From Flavobacterium sp. UBA7665 (GTDB lineage Bacteria; Bacteroidota; Bacteroidia; Flavobacteriales; Flavobacteriaceae): a stretch of 64,000 nt of DNA. Shown here piece after piece: positions 48,537-58,072 of this stretch. The translations under genes were made by a program, and so were the position numbers. Position 1 is the stretch's first letter. Every line of letters begins with the position of its first letter. The notes under the pieces were generated by a model, which was not told where the DNA came from, did no database searches, and saw only the letters and a program-made list of their open reading frames with translations. The stretch lies in the NCBI GenBank assembly GCA_002483285.1, contig DLHP01000029.1, forward strand, positions 1 to 64,000, in the 5' to 3' direction.

Positions 48537-51368
48537 TTAAAACCACTTTCGCGTAAAAAGATTGAGCAATGTTTTGGGGCTGAAGGTCACCACCATACGG
48601 ATTTTTTGCGAATACTGCGGTTGTGCGATTTCCCAGCCATTGTTAGAATAAACAGGCAAATACAACTCAAAATAATCGGGTACGAGATTGAGCCGGATGC
48701 CATTGTCATAAAGGAATTTGGCATCGAAGCCTTTGTTTTTTGCAAACCCGATATCGCCATACACTTCAATCCAGTTCCAGATGCTCGCGCTTACATTGGT
48801 GCTTACGAGCCACTGGTTGGCGGTTTCTGGCTGCAGTATAGACTTGAATCCGCCTTCGGCCTGGATGTATTGCTGTGAGAAAATCCCAGAGGTTTCTGAA
48901 CGCCCAAATAAATTGTACTCGAATAAATAATCATTGGGCTTAGATACACCAAAATTATAACCATCCGAAGTGAGTTTGCCATCGTAAAGGAAAGTGCCGC
49001 CGTACAATCGCAGGTTGATCTGGCGGTTGTTGTCGAACAGTTTACGGTACTGGATCTCAAATGCGGCCTTCCCAAATGCATCCGAAAGTTGCACATCCGA
49101 ATTGAACGTGAGCGTATTGGTGATCTCCTGCTTTGAATTGTAATAACGCAAACTAAACACAGAATAGTTATCATCGGTACTGTCTTTAACAATCTTCGAT
49201 GCGTCTTTGTGTACCATATTGTAACGCAGATTGAATCCTTGTTTGCGATTGTCGCGGAAATCAGCGTCGCGGATCGCAAAATTCACATACGGATTGACCT
49301 TGAGGTAAGCCGCATCGGGTGCGTAATGGTAGTAATTACCACTAATTCCGTAGCGCGTATTGTACCAACGGCTTTCGCGATTGTAGTGGTTGAAACCCAG
49401 GCTCGCGCTTCCGGTCAATGATTGCGTATTGGGCGAATAAATTGGGTTCACGTCATAATTGAAAGGCTTGTCAAGCAAAGTTTTGTTGTGGAAACGCAAG
49501 CCCGGCGACAAGCCGTCGTATAAATTGTAACTCACCGTGGGCACATACAAAATCTGGTTGTAATAAGGGTCTTCCAGGTCTTTGAGGAAGGCGAATTTAA
49601 ACGGACGGTTGTTGCCAAAGAAGCCTTCGAGTTTTTTCCAGTTGTTGCGCAGGTTGTACTCGGGCACTTCATTTTTGTAGTTGATCACAATCTTTTTGGC
49701 CGATTTCCGCTCGACGGTAAAAGTGCTGTCGGTATCAATATTTTCGTACCATTTCTTGAATACGATTTGTTTGTCGTTGATCCCAAATACAGGAATGGGA
49801 ACGGTTGTACCGGTTTTATTTTTGATCGTAAAGGTGACGCTGTCTTTGGTTTTGGTTACGTCATCAAACTTGTAATCGACAATCTCGCGCGAATCGATGA
49901 TGGTTTTAAAAAACCAATCGATGTTCTTATCGGTGTCCTGACGAAGTTGGCTTTCAAACGCTGCACGATCGCTTTCCCTATTGGTATTGCTCGCAAAGAA
50001 ACGCCGGATGTTGCGCTGCACAAGGCTGTCTCCCAAATAATTGTCAAGGTATTTCAAACTGAGTCCCGCACGGTATTTCGACGCGATTTTTTCGTTGAAG
50101 CGAATCAACCGGTCTTTTGGGTCGCCGAGCGGCTGGTCGAGGTTTTTGCGCGCCATGAGCATATAGTAGTAACTGTATTGCTCGTTGAAATCGAGGTTTA
50201 TAATGTTGAAACTCTTGAGTATCTTAAGCTTGGCGAGGCTTCCCATCATTTTGGCATTCGGATGGTGTTCGTCGATGTAATTCATCATCGTATACACCTG
50301 GATGCCATCGTAAATCCAGCTGTCCTTACGCGAATCGAGGTGCAGGCTGTTGTGCAGGAAATTGTTGAGATAGGTCTTTAGGAATTTAAGCTCAAAGATA
50401 AACTCGTCCGAAAACGGGCTAATAAACGCAGGCAATTGGTTGAGTCCGTAAAACGGGTTGCGCTGGTAGTCCACATCCGAAACCGTAATTTTTTCATATG
50501 GATAATCGCCCACATGGTTGTGCACGAAATGTACAATCCGATCTACGACAATCGCTTTTTGAATATCGCTTAAACGGTTGTCCTGCAAATCGGTAGCAAC
50601 GGTGAGCAAATCATTTTTGTAAGTAGCAAATGCCAGTTTTGGCGCGATAAATAAACTAAATTCATTGCGATTTTTTCCTGAGAAAGCCATCGTGGTTTGC
50701 AGCTGGGTTTTGGCCTGCTTTACCGCATCAAGGTCGGTTTCCAATTCAAATCCCGCAGGCAGTTTGATCTCGAGGTCGTAATCCGAGATACCGTTCGCGA
50801 TGTCGTCGAGGTTCACGTTGCTGTACCGCAAGAACTTATGGTTCTCGTAACGCGCCGGCGTCAGGAACCAGTTTTTGAGCACCATTTCGCCTTTGCTGTT
50901 TCTTCCGTATTTGGTGAATTCGTCGCTTGGGAGTTTTACGCTGTAGGTGAGGTGTAGCTGCACTTTTTCGCCAGGCGGTATTTTCTCGCGCAACGACACC
51001 TCGATCAAATCGATGTTGTTTTTGGGTCGCAACCATTTCAGGAACGAATTCTCGCTGTCAATCACCGTTAAGTTGTTCGTAAATCCACGCTGGCTGTCTT
51101 TGGCCAGGTGAAACGACCGCACAAATTCATCAGAAAACCGTTTGCCAAGCCAAGAATTCTTATCAGCATATGCATGGTTCCAGTCATTGAGTACGATAAT
51201 CCCGATAGAATCCTTCGATTGATTGTTGAACGTCAGCTCCTGGATAGCATTGAGCGTGAAGTTTTTTGCGTCGACCTCCACGGTAAAACGCGAATGGTGC
51301 TGCGCGAAAGAAACGGCGCAGGCCAGCAAAAGCAGCGGTAGAGAAAGCGATTTAGGGAGCAATTTCAA
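48537..51368 (-). CDS. M1-peptidase-like protein fused to an outer-membrane beta-barrel, degenerate zinc site
   Basis: A 943-residue exported protein. The signal peptide (about 1-22, ending AVSFAQ) leads to an M1-like N-terminal beta domain (NFTLNAIQELTFNNQSKDS) and a gluzincin-like middle. Where active M1 enzymes carry HExxH and WLNEG, this sequence reads L-N335-N336-F-L-H339 and W351-I-Y-D354-G, so the first His and both Glu are lost and catalysis is doubtful. Residues about 590-943 are amphipathic beta-strands typical of an outer-membrane barrel, ending LNLFTRKWF. The start is TTG (51366-51368); no ATG fits the signal peptide. It may bind or guide peptides at the surface instead of cutting them. 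Confidence 0.8.
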   Translation of the reverse strand: MKLLPKSLSLPLLLLACAVSFAQHHSRFTVEVDAKNFTLNAIQELTFNNQSKDSIGIIVLNDWNHAYADKNSWLGKRFSDEFVRSFHLAKDSQRGFTNNLTVIDSENSFLKWLRPKNNIDLIEVSLREKIPPGEKVQLHLTYSVKLPSDEFTKYGRNSKGEMVLKNWFLTPARYENHKFLRYSNVNLDDIANGISDYDLEIKLPAGFELETDLDAVKQAKTQLQTTMAFSGKNRNEFSLFIAPKLAFATYKNDLLTVATDLQDNRLSDIQKAIVVDRIVHFVHNHVGDYPYEKITVSDVDYQRNPFYGLNQLPAFISPFSDEFIFELKFLKTYLNNFLHNSLHLDSRKDSWIYDGIQVYTMMNYIDEHHPNAKMMGSLAKLKILKSFNIINLDFNEQYSYYYMLMARKNLDQPLGDPKDRLIRFNEKIASKYRAGLSLKYLDNYLGDSLVQRNIRRFFASNTNRESDRAAFESQLRQDTDKNIDWFFKTIIDSREIVDYKFDDVTKTKDSVTFTIKNKTGTTVPIPVFGINDKQIVFKKWYENIDTDSTFTVERKSAKKIVINYKNEVPEYNLRNNWKKLEGFFGNNRPFKFAFLKDLEDPYYNQILYVPTVSYNLYDGLSPGLRFHNKTLLDKPFNYDVNPIYSPNTQSLTGSASLGFNHYNRESRWYNTRYGISGNYYHYAPDAAYLKVNPYVNFAIRDADFRDNRKQGFNLRYNMVHKDASKIVKDSTDDNYSVFSLRYYNSKQEITNTLTFNSDVQLSDAFGKAAFEIQYRKLFDNNRQINLRLYGGTFLYDGKLTSDGYNFGVSKPNDYLFEYNLFGRSETSGIFSQQYIQAEGGFKSILQPETANQWLVSTNVSASIWNWIEVYGDIGFAKNKGFDAKFLYDNGIRLNLVPDYFELYLPVYSNNGWEIAQPQYSQKIRMVVTFSPKTLLNLFTRKWF

Positions 51369-51464
51369 TGGAATTTGTTTTCTTAATGATACGCAATTAA
51401 CGTAGAGTACGGCTTAAAAATACCCAATTATTTTGATATTAATCCAATTTTAAGTTTTGGCAGC

Positions 51465-51492
51465 AAAAACAAAGCTGTCGTAAAACAGCTTG
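51465..51492 (-). terminator. Terminator downstream of the LOG-family gene
   Basis: AAGCTGT (51472-51478) and ACAGCTT (51485-51491) form a 7-bp stem with a 6-nt loop; on the minus strand it is followed by TGTTTTTG. It lies 90 bp after the stop codon of the LOG-family gene at 51582. Confidence 0.65.
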
Positions 51493-51502
51493 TTTAACCA
51501 CG

Positions 51503-51559
51503 AAGGGCGCAAAGGGTACAAACGAATTGTTCTAAAATTCGCGTAAACCTTGCGCCCTT
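51503..51559. repeat. Long-loop inverted repeat
   Basis: AAGGGCGCAA (51503-51512) and TTGCGCCCTT (51550-51559) are perfect inverted repeats separated by 37 bp. Flanks (CCACGAAGGGCGCAAAGGG left, CCTTGCGCCCTTGGCG right) extend the similarity loosely. I recall similar grouped repeats in other Flavobacterium intergenic regions. Confidence 0.7.
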
Positions 51560-51581
51560 GGCGATAAAATGTCCTCGAACC

Positions 51582-52310
51582 TTAAAAATTCGGGCTCAAG
51601 TCGTATTTCTTATAGAATTTATCGAGCACATCGACTACTTCGTCTTCGGTATCCACGATTTTCACGAGATCGAGGTCGTGTGGGCTCACATTGTTATATT
51701 TCTCCACTAGGATGGTTTTTACCCATTCCATAAGCCCCGACCAGAAATCAGAACCCACCAAGATGATCGGGAATTTTGCAATTTTTTTGGTTTGGATCAG
51801 CGTAATCGCCTCGAACATTTCGTCTAGCGTGCCAAAACCGCCCGGCATGACCACAAACCCTTGCGAGTATTTCACGAACATCACCTTGCGCACAAAGAAG
51901 TAATCGAATTGCAGGTTCTTGTCGCGGTCAATATATGGGTTGTAATGCTGTTCAAAAGGCAACTCAATGTTGAGTCCTACAGAAATTCCGCCACCCAAAT
52001 GCGCACCTTTGTTTCCGGCCTCCATGATGCCTGGTCCGCCGCCGGTAATAACGCCGTATCCAGCTTTACTGATTTTAAAGGCAATCTTCTCAGCCAGCAG
52101 GTAAAAGTGGTCTTCGGGTTTGGTGCGCGCCGATCCAAAAATCGATACGCACGGGCCAATACGTCCCATAGTTTCGTAACCGTTCACAAACTCGGCCATG
52201 ATTTTAAAAATCGCCCAGCTATCGTTGGTTCTAATCTCATTCCAGGTTTTCTGCTTGAGCTTGTCCTGGATTACTTTGTCCTCATCATTGTCAAAATCTT
52301 GTAATCGCAT
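51582..52310 (-). CDS. LOG-family (TIGR00730) Rossmann-fold protein
   Basis: A 242-residue cytosolic protein of the Lonely Guy / lysine decarboxylase-like family; plant and fungal LOG enzymes release cytokinins from their nucleotides, and bacterial relatives are nucleotide phosphoribohydrolases. The signatures GVITGGGPGIMEAGNKGA and MPGGFGTLDEMFEAI (PGGxGT) are both complete, so it could be active. The N-terminal 40 residues are acidic and helical. The dispersed element (copy 2) lies just upstream of its start. The gene is not obviously in an operon. Confidence 0.93.
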   Translation of the reverse strand: MRLQDFDNDEDKVIQDKLKQKTWNEIRTNDSWAIFKIMAEFVNGYETMGRIGPCVSIFGSARTKPEDHFYLLAEKIAFKISKAGYGVITGGGPGIMEAGNKGAHLGGGISVGLNIELPFEQHYNPYIDRDKNLQFDYFFVRKVMFVKYSQGFVVMPGGFGTLDEMFEAITLIQTKKIAKFPIILVGSDFWSGLMEWVKTILVEKYNNVSPHDLDLVKIVDTEDEVVDVLDKFYKKYDLSPNF

Positions 52311-52330
52311 ATTTTATTTTTTAGAAGCCA

Positions 52331-52401
52331 ATCCGGCTGTACGCTGTATCTTTTGCCCGCTGGCAGCAGCGGAACAAAAGGATGCCGCTTCCATCCGGGC
52401 T
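52331..52401. repeat. Dispersed element, copy 2, with structured core
   Basis: A 71-bp element that shares ATCCGGCTGT at its left end and 26 identical bases at its right end with the copy at 41108-41182. The centre is CCGCTG (52357-52362), GCAG, CAGCGG (52367-52372), a perfect 6-bp stem. ATCTTTT (52348-52354) can pair with AAAAGGAT (52376-52383) to extend it, and GGATG (52380-52384) with CATCC (52392-52396) is an alternative. It lies between the LOG-family and T9SS genes. Confidence 0.88.
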
Positions 52402-52570
52402 AGGGCATCCGTATACACTGGAAAAGCAGGCAAAAGTACCCGAAAATTTTAAGTTTCCAAACAGAACGTCTAACTTTAAACAAAAACCATAGAAACCAAT
52501 TTTACCAAGACCCAAGAAACGCTTGAATGTTTTAGTCAACAGGTGCGTGGCAGGCACGAAAAAAGAGGGA

Positions 52571-54100
52571 CTAGTTTTTCAAAAATTTAACGGTTTCAAC
52601 GTTTTTGCCATTATCGATTTGCATCAAATAACTTCCCGCTGGCAAATCGGCAATATCAATGCTTTTAGAGTGGGCGGTTTTTACAAGTTGTCCTAAAACG
52701 TTAAAAATCAACGCCGATTTTAATTCAAAATCCCCCTCAATGTTCAAAATAGAAGCCGCCGGATTGGGGTAAACCGAAAAAGTTTGCGCCGATGCAGTTA
52801 CGGTCGATAAATCATTGCCGGCAAACCTTGTCACTGCAAAATCCCAATCGTTAGAACTGTAAAGTGTGGCACCGGCAACCACGATTTTCCCATCATTCTG
52901 CACAGCAATGTCATTCACAATTTCCATGGGATTGGTAGTTGAGACGGTTACACTTCCAGAGCTGTTAAAAGTAGTATCGGGAAGGCCATCGGCAGTATAC
53001 CGAAATACAAGTATATCTTGTACAGCATTGGCGCCTACCAATATTTTTCCATCTTCTTGCACAAGCAAATTGCCAAGACGTTCGTGCGGATCATCGCCAA
53101 TTGCAATCGTTACATGGCCGTTGTCACCAAAAGTAGTGTCTTTCGTTCCATCTGCTTTCAACTTGAGGATAATGGCCTTGGTGTTCTGGTAATTGTTGTA
53201 ATTCATCGTACCGCCCACAAAGATTTCGTTTTCATCGGTGACCGCTACGCACATGTCGCGATCGGCGCCGCCTAAATCGTAGGTCACTTTACCATTGTTA
53301 CCAAAAGTGGCGTCGAGGCTGCCATCGGTATTCAGGCGTGCCACCGACAAATCGTAACTCGGCACCGGCCCAGAATAACCCACAACGAGAATTTTTCCAT
53401 CCGTCTGGATGACTACTTTACTACCGTTATCGGTATTTGCTGTAGGGATGAAATTGACGAATTGAACGCCGCCATCGCCAAAGGTATTGTCAATAGAACC
53501 ATCGGTATTGTAACGGATTACGGCAAAATCCCTTCCGTTGGTTTGCGTAATGGCCGAACCCAAAACGATGATTTTTTGGTCTGTCTGTATGGCAATGTCA
53601 TTTGGGCCGTTGGCCGCCTCGTTGAAACTAAAATCATTGAGTACGGCGCCATTGCCTAAAGGACCGAACGTGGTATCGGGCGTTCCATCCGCATTGAGTC
53701 GCATCAGCAGGTACTCGAAATCAGTCTCCGGTGTTCCTTGATAGGCGCCGGTAAGTAAAATTTTGCCATCGTCCTGCAGGTCGAGACCCATAAGACCATT
53801 GAGTCCACTCCTGTATGATGCCGTTACAACACCGTTGATGCCAAATCCCGTATCGCGTGTTCCATTGGTATTGTATCTCGCAACGCTGTAATACACGGGC
53901 GCGCCGGCAGAAGTTCCTCCAACCAGAATTTTCCCGTCGGGCTGGACTTTCATATCGTATATATAATCGAACCCGAAACTAATATTGATAAAAGCCCTTC
54001 CGTTAACACCAAAAGTCGGATCTAAAGTGACCTGTGAATTTCCTGTCCAAACGCAAGCGAGAGCCAGCGCCAATAAAAAAGCGCACGTAGTTTTACCCAT
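52571..54100 (-). CDS. T9SS-secreted protein with delta-60 repeats
   Basis: A 509-residue exported protein with a signal peptide (about 1-22, ending WTGNSQ). Seven repeats of a delta-60 unit follow, each near the pattern x-D-x-x-F-G-x-x-G, seen as LDPTFGVNG, RDTGFGING, PDTTFGPLG, IDNTFGDGG, LDATFGNNG, KDTTFGDNG and PDTTFNSSG, spaced roughly 50-60 residues and likely forming a beta-propeller. Residues about 425-509 form a type A sorting domain (FSVYPNPAASILNI, LIFNVLGQLVKTA, LPAGSYLMQIDNGKN, ending KFLKN). It should pass the outer membrane by T9SS. Its role is unknown. Confidence 0.9.
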   Translation of the reverse strand: MGKTTCAFLLALALACVWTGNSQVTLDPTFGVNGRAFINISFGFDYIYDMKVQPDGKILVGGTSAGAPVYYSVARYNTNGTRDTGFGINGVVTASYRSGLNGLMGLDLQDDGKILLTGAYQGTPETDFEYLLMRLNADGTPDTTFGPLGNGAVLNDFSFNEAANGPNDIAIQTDQKIIVLGSAITQTNGRDFAVIRYNTDGSIDNTFGDGGVQFVNFIPTANTDNGSKVVIQTDGKILVVGYSGPVPSYDLSVARLNTDGSLDATFGNNGKVTYDLGGADRDMCVAVTDENEIFVGGTMNYNNYQNTKAIILKLKADGTKDTTFGDNGHVTIAIGDDPHERLGNLLVQEDGKILVGANAVQDILVFRYTADGLPDTTFNSSGSVTVSTTNPMEIVNDIAVQNDGKIVVAGATLYSSNDWDFAVTRFAGNDLSTVTASAQTFSVYPNPAASILNIEGDFELKSALIFNVLGQLVKTAHSKSIDIADLPAGSYLMQIDNGKNVETVKFLKN

Positions 54101-54168
54101 GATTTTTTCTGATAAATATATAAAAAGTTATCGCTCGCTGGCTGTAACAACGATGAGATGCAAAAATA

Positions 54169-57000
54169 TCAGACAAGCTCCTTCTTCAAAAATTCTGCAG
54201 TGTAACTCTTCCTATTTTTCGCCACTTCTTCAGGCGTACCAACAGCTACAACCGTTCCGCCGCCTTTTCCGCCTTCGGGGCCAATGTCGATGATGTAATC
54301 GGCGAGTTTAATCACATCCATATTGTGCTCAATGATCAATATCGTATTGCCTTTGTTGACGAGTTTGTTGATGACTTCCATAAGCACACGGATGTCCTCG
54401 AAATGCAAGCCGGTCGTGGGTTCGTCCATAATGTAGAACGTGTTGCCGGTATCTTTCTTAGACAGTTCGGTGGCGAGTTTGATGCGTTGCGCCTCACCGC
54501 CAGAAAGTGTCGTGCTTTGCTGCCCGAGCGTGATGTAGCCCAAACCGACGTCTTGTATCGTCTTGATTTTGCGGTAGATTTTCGGGATGGCCTCGAAAAA
54601 CGGCACCGCTTCATCCACGGTCATATTCAATATATCAGAAATCGACTTGCCCTTGAAACGAATCTCGAGCGTTTCGCGGTTGAAGCGTTTGCCTTGACAA
54701 GTTTCACATTCTACGTACACATCAGGTAGAAAATTCATTTCAATGGTGCGTACACCTGAGCCTTCACAAGTTTCACAACGCCCGCCTTTTACGTTAAAAC
54801 TAAAACGTCCGGCTTTGTACCCGCGGATCATGCTTTCTGGTGTCATTGTGAACAACGTCCTGATTTCTGAAAACACATCGGTATAAGTCGCGGGATTTGA
54901 ACGCGGCGTGCGACCAATCGGGCTTTGGTCAATGTCAATGACCTTGTCGATATGTTCCAGGCCTTCAATCTTCTTATACGGTTTGGGTTTCTTGACGCCA
55001 TTAAAATAAAAGGCGTTCAAAATAGGGTAGAGTGTCTCATTGATGAGCGTTGACTTGCCACTGCCCGAAACGCCGGTCACGCAAATCAATTTCCCAAGCG
55101 GCAATTCAATCGAAACATTCTTGAGGTTATTTCCTGTTGCACCGGTCAGTTTCATGAATTTCCCGTTGCCTTCGCGGCGCTTTTTAGGCACCTCGATTTT
55201 GCGTTCGCCATTCATGTATTGCGCCGTCAAGGTATGGTGTTTCAAGGTTTCGGCCGGTGTGCCGATGCTGATGATCTCGCCGCCGTATTTTCCGGCGCGA
55301 GGGCCAATGTCGATCACATAATCGGCACGTTCAATCATGTCCTTGTCGTGTTCTACCACGATCACCGAATTGCCGATATCGCGCAAAGTCTCGAGCGACT
55401 TGATCAGTTTTTCATTGTCGCGCTGGTGCAAGCCGATGCTCGGTTCGTCCAGGATGTACAACACACCAACGAGTTGCGAGCCTATCTGCGTGGCCAACCT
55501 GATGCGCTGCGCTTCACCACCTGAAAGTGATTTAGAGCTGCGGCTGATGGCAAGATAATCCAAACCGACATTGACCAGGAAATGCAAGCGGTCGCGGATT
55601 TCCTTGACGACTTCGGTGGCAATCAGTTTTTGCTTTTCGGATAAATGTTTGTCGAGTTTATCGAACCACATACTCAAATCCGAAATGTCCATATTTGATA
55701 ATTCGGCGATATTTTTATTGTCGATCCTAAAATACAGCGCTTCCTTTTTGAGGCGTGAACCGCCGCAGGTTTCGCACGGCACTTCATCCATAAAATCCTT
55801 CGCCCAGCGCTTGATGCTCACCGATTCTGATTCGTTGAACTGGTTGAGGATGAAATGCGAGATTCCTTCAAATTCAATTTTGTATTCCTTGGTGATTCCT
55901 AAGGATTTAGACTCTACCGCGAATTTGTCGTGTCCGCCGTGCAGGATGATTTCCATCGCTTCGGCGGGAATCTTCTCAATCGCGTCGGTCAATTTGAAAT
56001 TGAATTTCTCGCCAATGGTTTCGAGTTGTTTGAAAATCCACGAGCTTTTGTATTCGCCAAGCGGCGCAAAACCGCCAGCCTTGATTGACAGTTTTGGGTT
56101 TGGGATGATTTTCTTGAGGTTGATTTCGTTGACCGTTCCCAAACCATTGCAATTCGGGCACGCGCCTTTCGGGGAATTGAATGAGAACAAGTTCGGCTCT
56201 GGGTTCTGATACGAGATTCCGGTCGTGGGGCACATCAAATTCCGGCTAAAAAACCTTATGGCGCCAGTGTCCTGATCTAAAATCATCAGGATATTCTCGC
56301 CGTGGTACATCGCCGTCTGGATGCTTTCTGACAGGCGCTTGACACTTTCGGGCGTTTCCTCGACAAAAATCCGATCCACGACAATCTCAATATCATGCGT
56401 CTTGTAACGGTCGAGTTTCATGCCGGGTGTGATGTCCTTGATTTCCTCATCGATCCTCACTTTGACGAAACCTTGTTTGGCAATCTGTTGGAACAATTCG
56501 CCGTAATGTCCTTTCCTTGCACGGATTACCGGCGCCAGGATGTTGATGCGCTTGCCGATGAAATTCTCGATGATGAGTTGTTGGATTTGGTCGTCGCTGT
56601 AACTCACCATTTTCTCGCCAGTGTTGTAGCTGTAGGCGTCTCCCGCACGAGCGTAGAGCAGTCGCAGGAAGTCGTAGATTTCGGTGATCGTGCCTACGGT
56701 AGAACGCGGCGATTTGCTCGTGGTTTTCTGCTCGATGGCAATTACCGGCGAAAGCCCGTCGATTTTATCCACATCAGGACGTTCCAATCCACCGAGGAAT
56801 TGGCGAGCGTAGGCAGAAAAAGTTTCCACATAACGCCGCTGGCCTTCGGCATAAATCGTATCAAAGGCGAGCGATGATTTCCCCGAACCAGAAAGTCCGG
56901 TAATCACCACTAATTTTTCCCTTGGGATTGAGACTTCTATATTTTTGAGATTGTGGACGCGCGCGCCCAGGACTTCTATCGTATTGTCGTTGTCTAACAT
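54169..57000 (-). CDS. uvrA: UvrA, excinuclease ABC subunit A
   Basis: A 943-residue DNA-binding ATPase that finds bulky DNA lesions for nucleotide excision repair with UvrB and UvrC. It carries two ABC modules with Walker A sites GLSGSGKSSLAFDT (near residue 33) and GVSGSGKSTLINETLY (near 640), ABC signatures LSGGEAQRIRLATQIGS and LSGGEAQRIKLATELS, and Walker B/switch elements YIMDEPTTGLHFED. Zinc fingers appear as CPNCNGLG, CETCGGSRLK and CETCEGSGVRT with VECETCQGKRF. Size and layout are normal. A consensus -7 box is upstream. Together with the photolyase at 1.2-2.5 kb it provides UV repair. Confidence 0.98.
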   Translation of the reverse strand: MLDNDNTIEVLGARVHNLKNIEVSIPREKLVVITGLSGSGKSSLAFDTIYAEGQRRYVETFSAYARQFLGGLERPDVDKIDGLSPVIAIEQKTTSKSPRSTVGTITEIYDFLRLLYARAGDAYSYNTGEKMVSYSDDQIQQLIIENFIGKRINILAPVIRARKGHYGELFQQIAKQGFVKVRIDEEIKDITPGMKLDRYKTHDIEIVVDRIFVEETPESVKRLSESIQTAMYHGENILMILDQDTGAIRFFSRNLMCPTTGISYQNPEPNLFSFNSPKGACPNCNGLGTVNEINLKKIIPNPKLSIKAGGFAPLGEYKSSWIFKQLETIGEKFNFKLTDAIEKIPAEAMEIILHGGHDKFAVESKSLGITKEYKIEFEGISHFILNQFNESESVSIKRWAKDFMDEVPCETCGGSRLKKEALYFRIDNKNIAELSNMDISDLSMWFDKLDKHLSEKQKLIATEVVKEIRDRLHFLVNVGLDYLAISRSSKSLSGGEAQRIRLATQIGSQLVGVLYILDEPSIGLHQRDNEKLIKSLETLRDIGNSVIVVEHDKDMIERADYVIDIGPRAGKYGGEIISIGTPAETLKHHTLTAQYMNGERKIEVPKKRREGNGKFMKLTGATGNNLKNVSIELPLGKLICVTGVSGSGKSTLINETLYPILNAFYFNGVKKPKPYKKIEGLEHIDKVIDIDQSPIGRTPRSNPATYTDVFSEIRTLFTMTPESMIRGYKAGRFSFNVKGGRCETCEGSGVRTIEMNFLPDVYVECETCQGKRFNRETLEIRFKGKSISDILNMTVDEAVPFFEAIPKIYRKIKTIQDVGLGYITLGQQSTTLSGGEAQRIKLATELSKKDTGNTFYIMDEPTTGLHFEDIRVLMEVINKLVNKGNTILIIEHNMDVIKLADYIIDIGPEGGKGGGTVVAVGTPEEVAKNRKSYTAEFLKKELV

Positions 57001-57026
57001 GGTATTTACTCCTGAATTAGGGAGCG

Positions 57027-57034
57027 CAAAGTTA
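57027..57034 (-). promoter_or_regulatory. -7 promoter box for uvrA
   Basis: On the minus strand the site reads TAACTTTG, an exact TAnnTTTG match, 26 bp before the uvrA ATG. A TTG at 57060-57062 would give a 25-bp spacer, longer than usual. No LexA-like palindrome was noticed. Confidence 0.55.
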
Positions 57035-57099
57035 CTATTTTGGTTCGTGGATTGTACTACAAGCTTGGCAAGATTTTGTTAAAAAAGAGCCGAATACCG

Positions 57100-58056
57100 T
57101 CACTTCGGATTCAGGTCGTGCCGTTTCAGGATTTCATGAAATTGCGCTTCGTTTCCCTGCTTTTTCATCGCCTCGTACACATACTGTATCAATTTTTCCG
57201 CGTCGCTGCGATATGGTGATTTGCTTTCTACGTAAATGCGGTATGCCTTGCATAAGTTGTCAAGTCCTTTTTCGTATTCGCCAGTGTAGACAACGCAGGT
57301 TTGGCCGATGCCGTAATACACCTCTGCATTCTTAGAATCGATTTCGGCCAACCGCTCATAAGCTGCAATGGCTTTGGCATATTCTTTTTTGTGTTGGTAA
57401 ACGATTCCGAGATTCTGCAATGGCATGGTGCCATACGGATCAATCTTGAGCGACTTTTCATAAGCGTCAATGGCTTTGTCATACTCGTTGAGGCGGCGGT
57501 AACAGATTCCCATATTGTCGTAGGCGTAAGCAAAGTTCGGGTCTATTTTTACTGCTTTTTGGTAACATTCAATCGATTTTTTGAAATCCTCACGCTTTGT
57601 AGCTTCGAGGCCTGACTTGTACAATTTTAAGGCTTCGGGATTGTCAGACATTGACGAATGGCTTATATGCTCGTCGGCCGTCATACGGTCTTTGAGCGCT
57701 TTGCAGTTTCCCATAAGGTAACTTTCCATTTCGTAATAGTATTTCTTGTACTCGTCCGAGTCTTTGTTGACGTTTACATTGATGGTCACGTCTTTGGTTT
57801 GGCCCGAAGAAAGGTCGAGGTTCATCAGCTTGTGTCCCATTTGGTAAGTTCCGGCGGCATCATCTATACACGATTTGACCCTGAAATGGATCGCATCCTT
57901 TGAAATGTCATACGGAATCGAATCGATGCACTGGCAAACGTTCCCCGACAATTCGGTGAGCAAGTCGTCACTTTTACTTGAATCGTTTTTGTTTTGTGCT
58001 GTTGCGGCGCTCGCCAGCGTAAGTACTGCCAGCGCCAGAAAGAAATTTCTCATCAT
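57100..58056 (-). CDS. Secreted TPR protein
   Basis: A 318-residue exported protein. The signal peptide (about 1-21, ending SAATAQ) is followed by a helical region with two cysteines (LSGNVCQCIDSIPY) and then three or four TPR repeats: FKKSIECYQKAVKIDPNFAY, YDKAIDAYEKSLKIDPYGTM and YAKAIAAYERLAEIDSKNAE, plus a terminal helix pair. The two methionines at the start (58053 and 58056) are both possible initiators. It should mediate protein-protein contacts in the periplasm. It is adjacent to the ClC gene on the same strand but 57 bp apart. Confidence 0.87.
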   Translation of the reverse strand: MMRNFFLALAVLTLASAATAQNKNDSSKSDDLLTELSGNVCQCIDSIPYDISKDAIHFRVKSCIDDAAGTYQMGHKLMNLDLSSGQTKDVTINVNVNKDSDEYKKYYYEMESYLMGNCKALKDRMTADEHISHSSMSDNPEALKLYKSGLEATKREDFKKSIECYQKAVKIDPNFAYAYDNMGICYRRLNEYDKAIDAYEKSLKIDPYGTMPLQNLGIVYQHKKEYAKAIAAYERLAEIDSKNAEVYYGIGQTCVVYTGEYEKGLDNLCKAYRIYVESKSPYRSDAEKLIQYVYEAMKKQGNEAQFHEILKRHDLNPK

Positions 58057-58072
58057 TTGGTTGTTTGGTATC

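Noticed and set aside
49767..50381. 204-residue plus-strand frame inside the M1-like gene
   Set aside because: Antisense shadow; no domain and no promoter.
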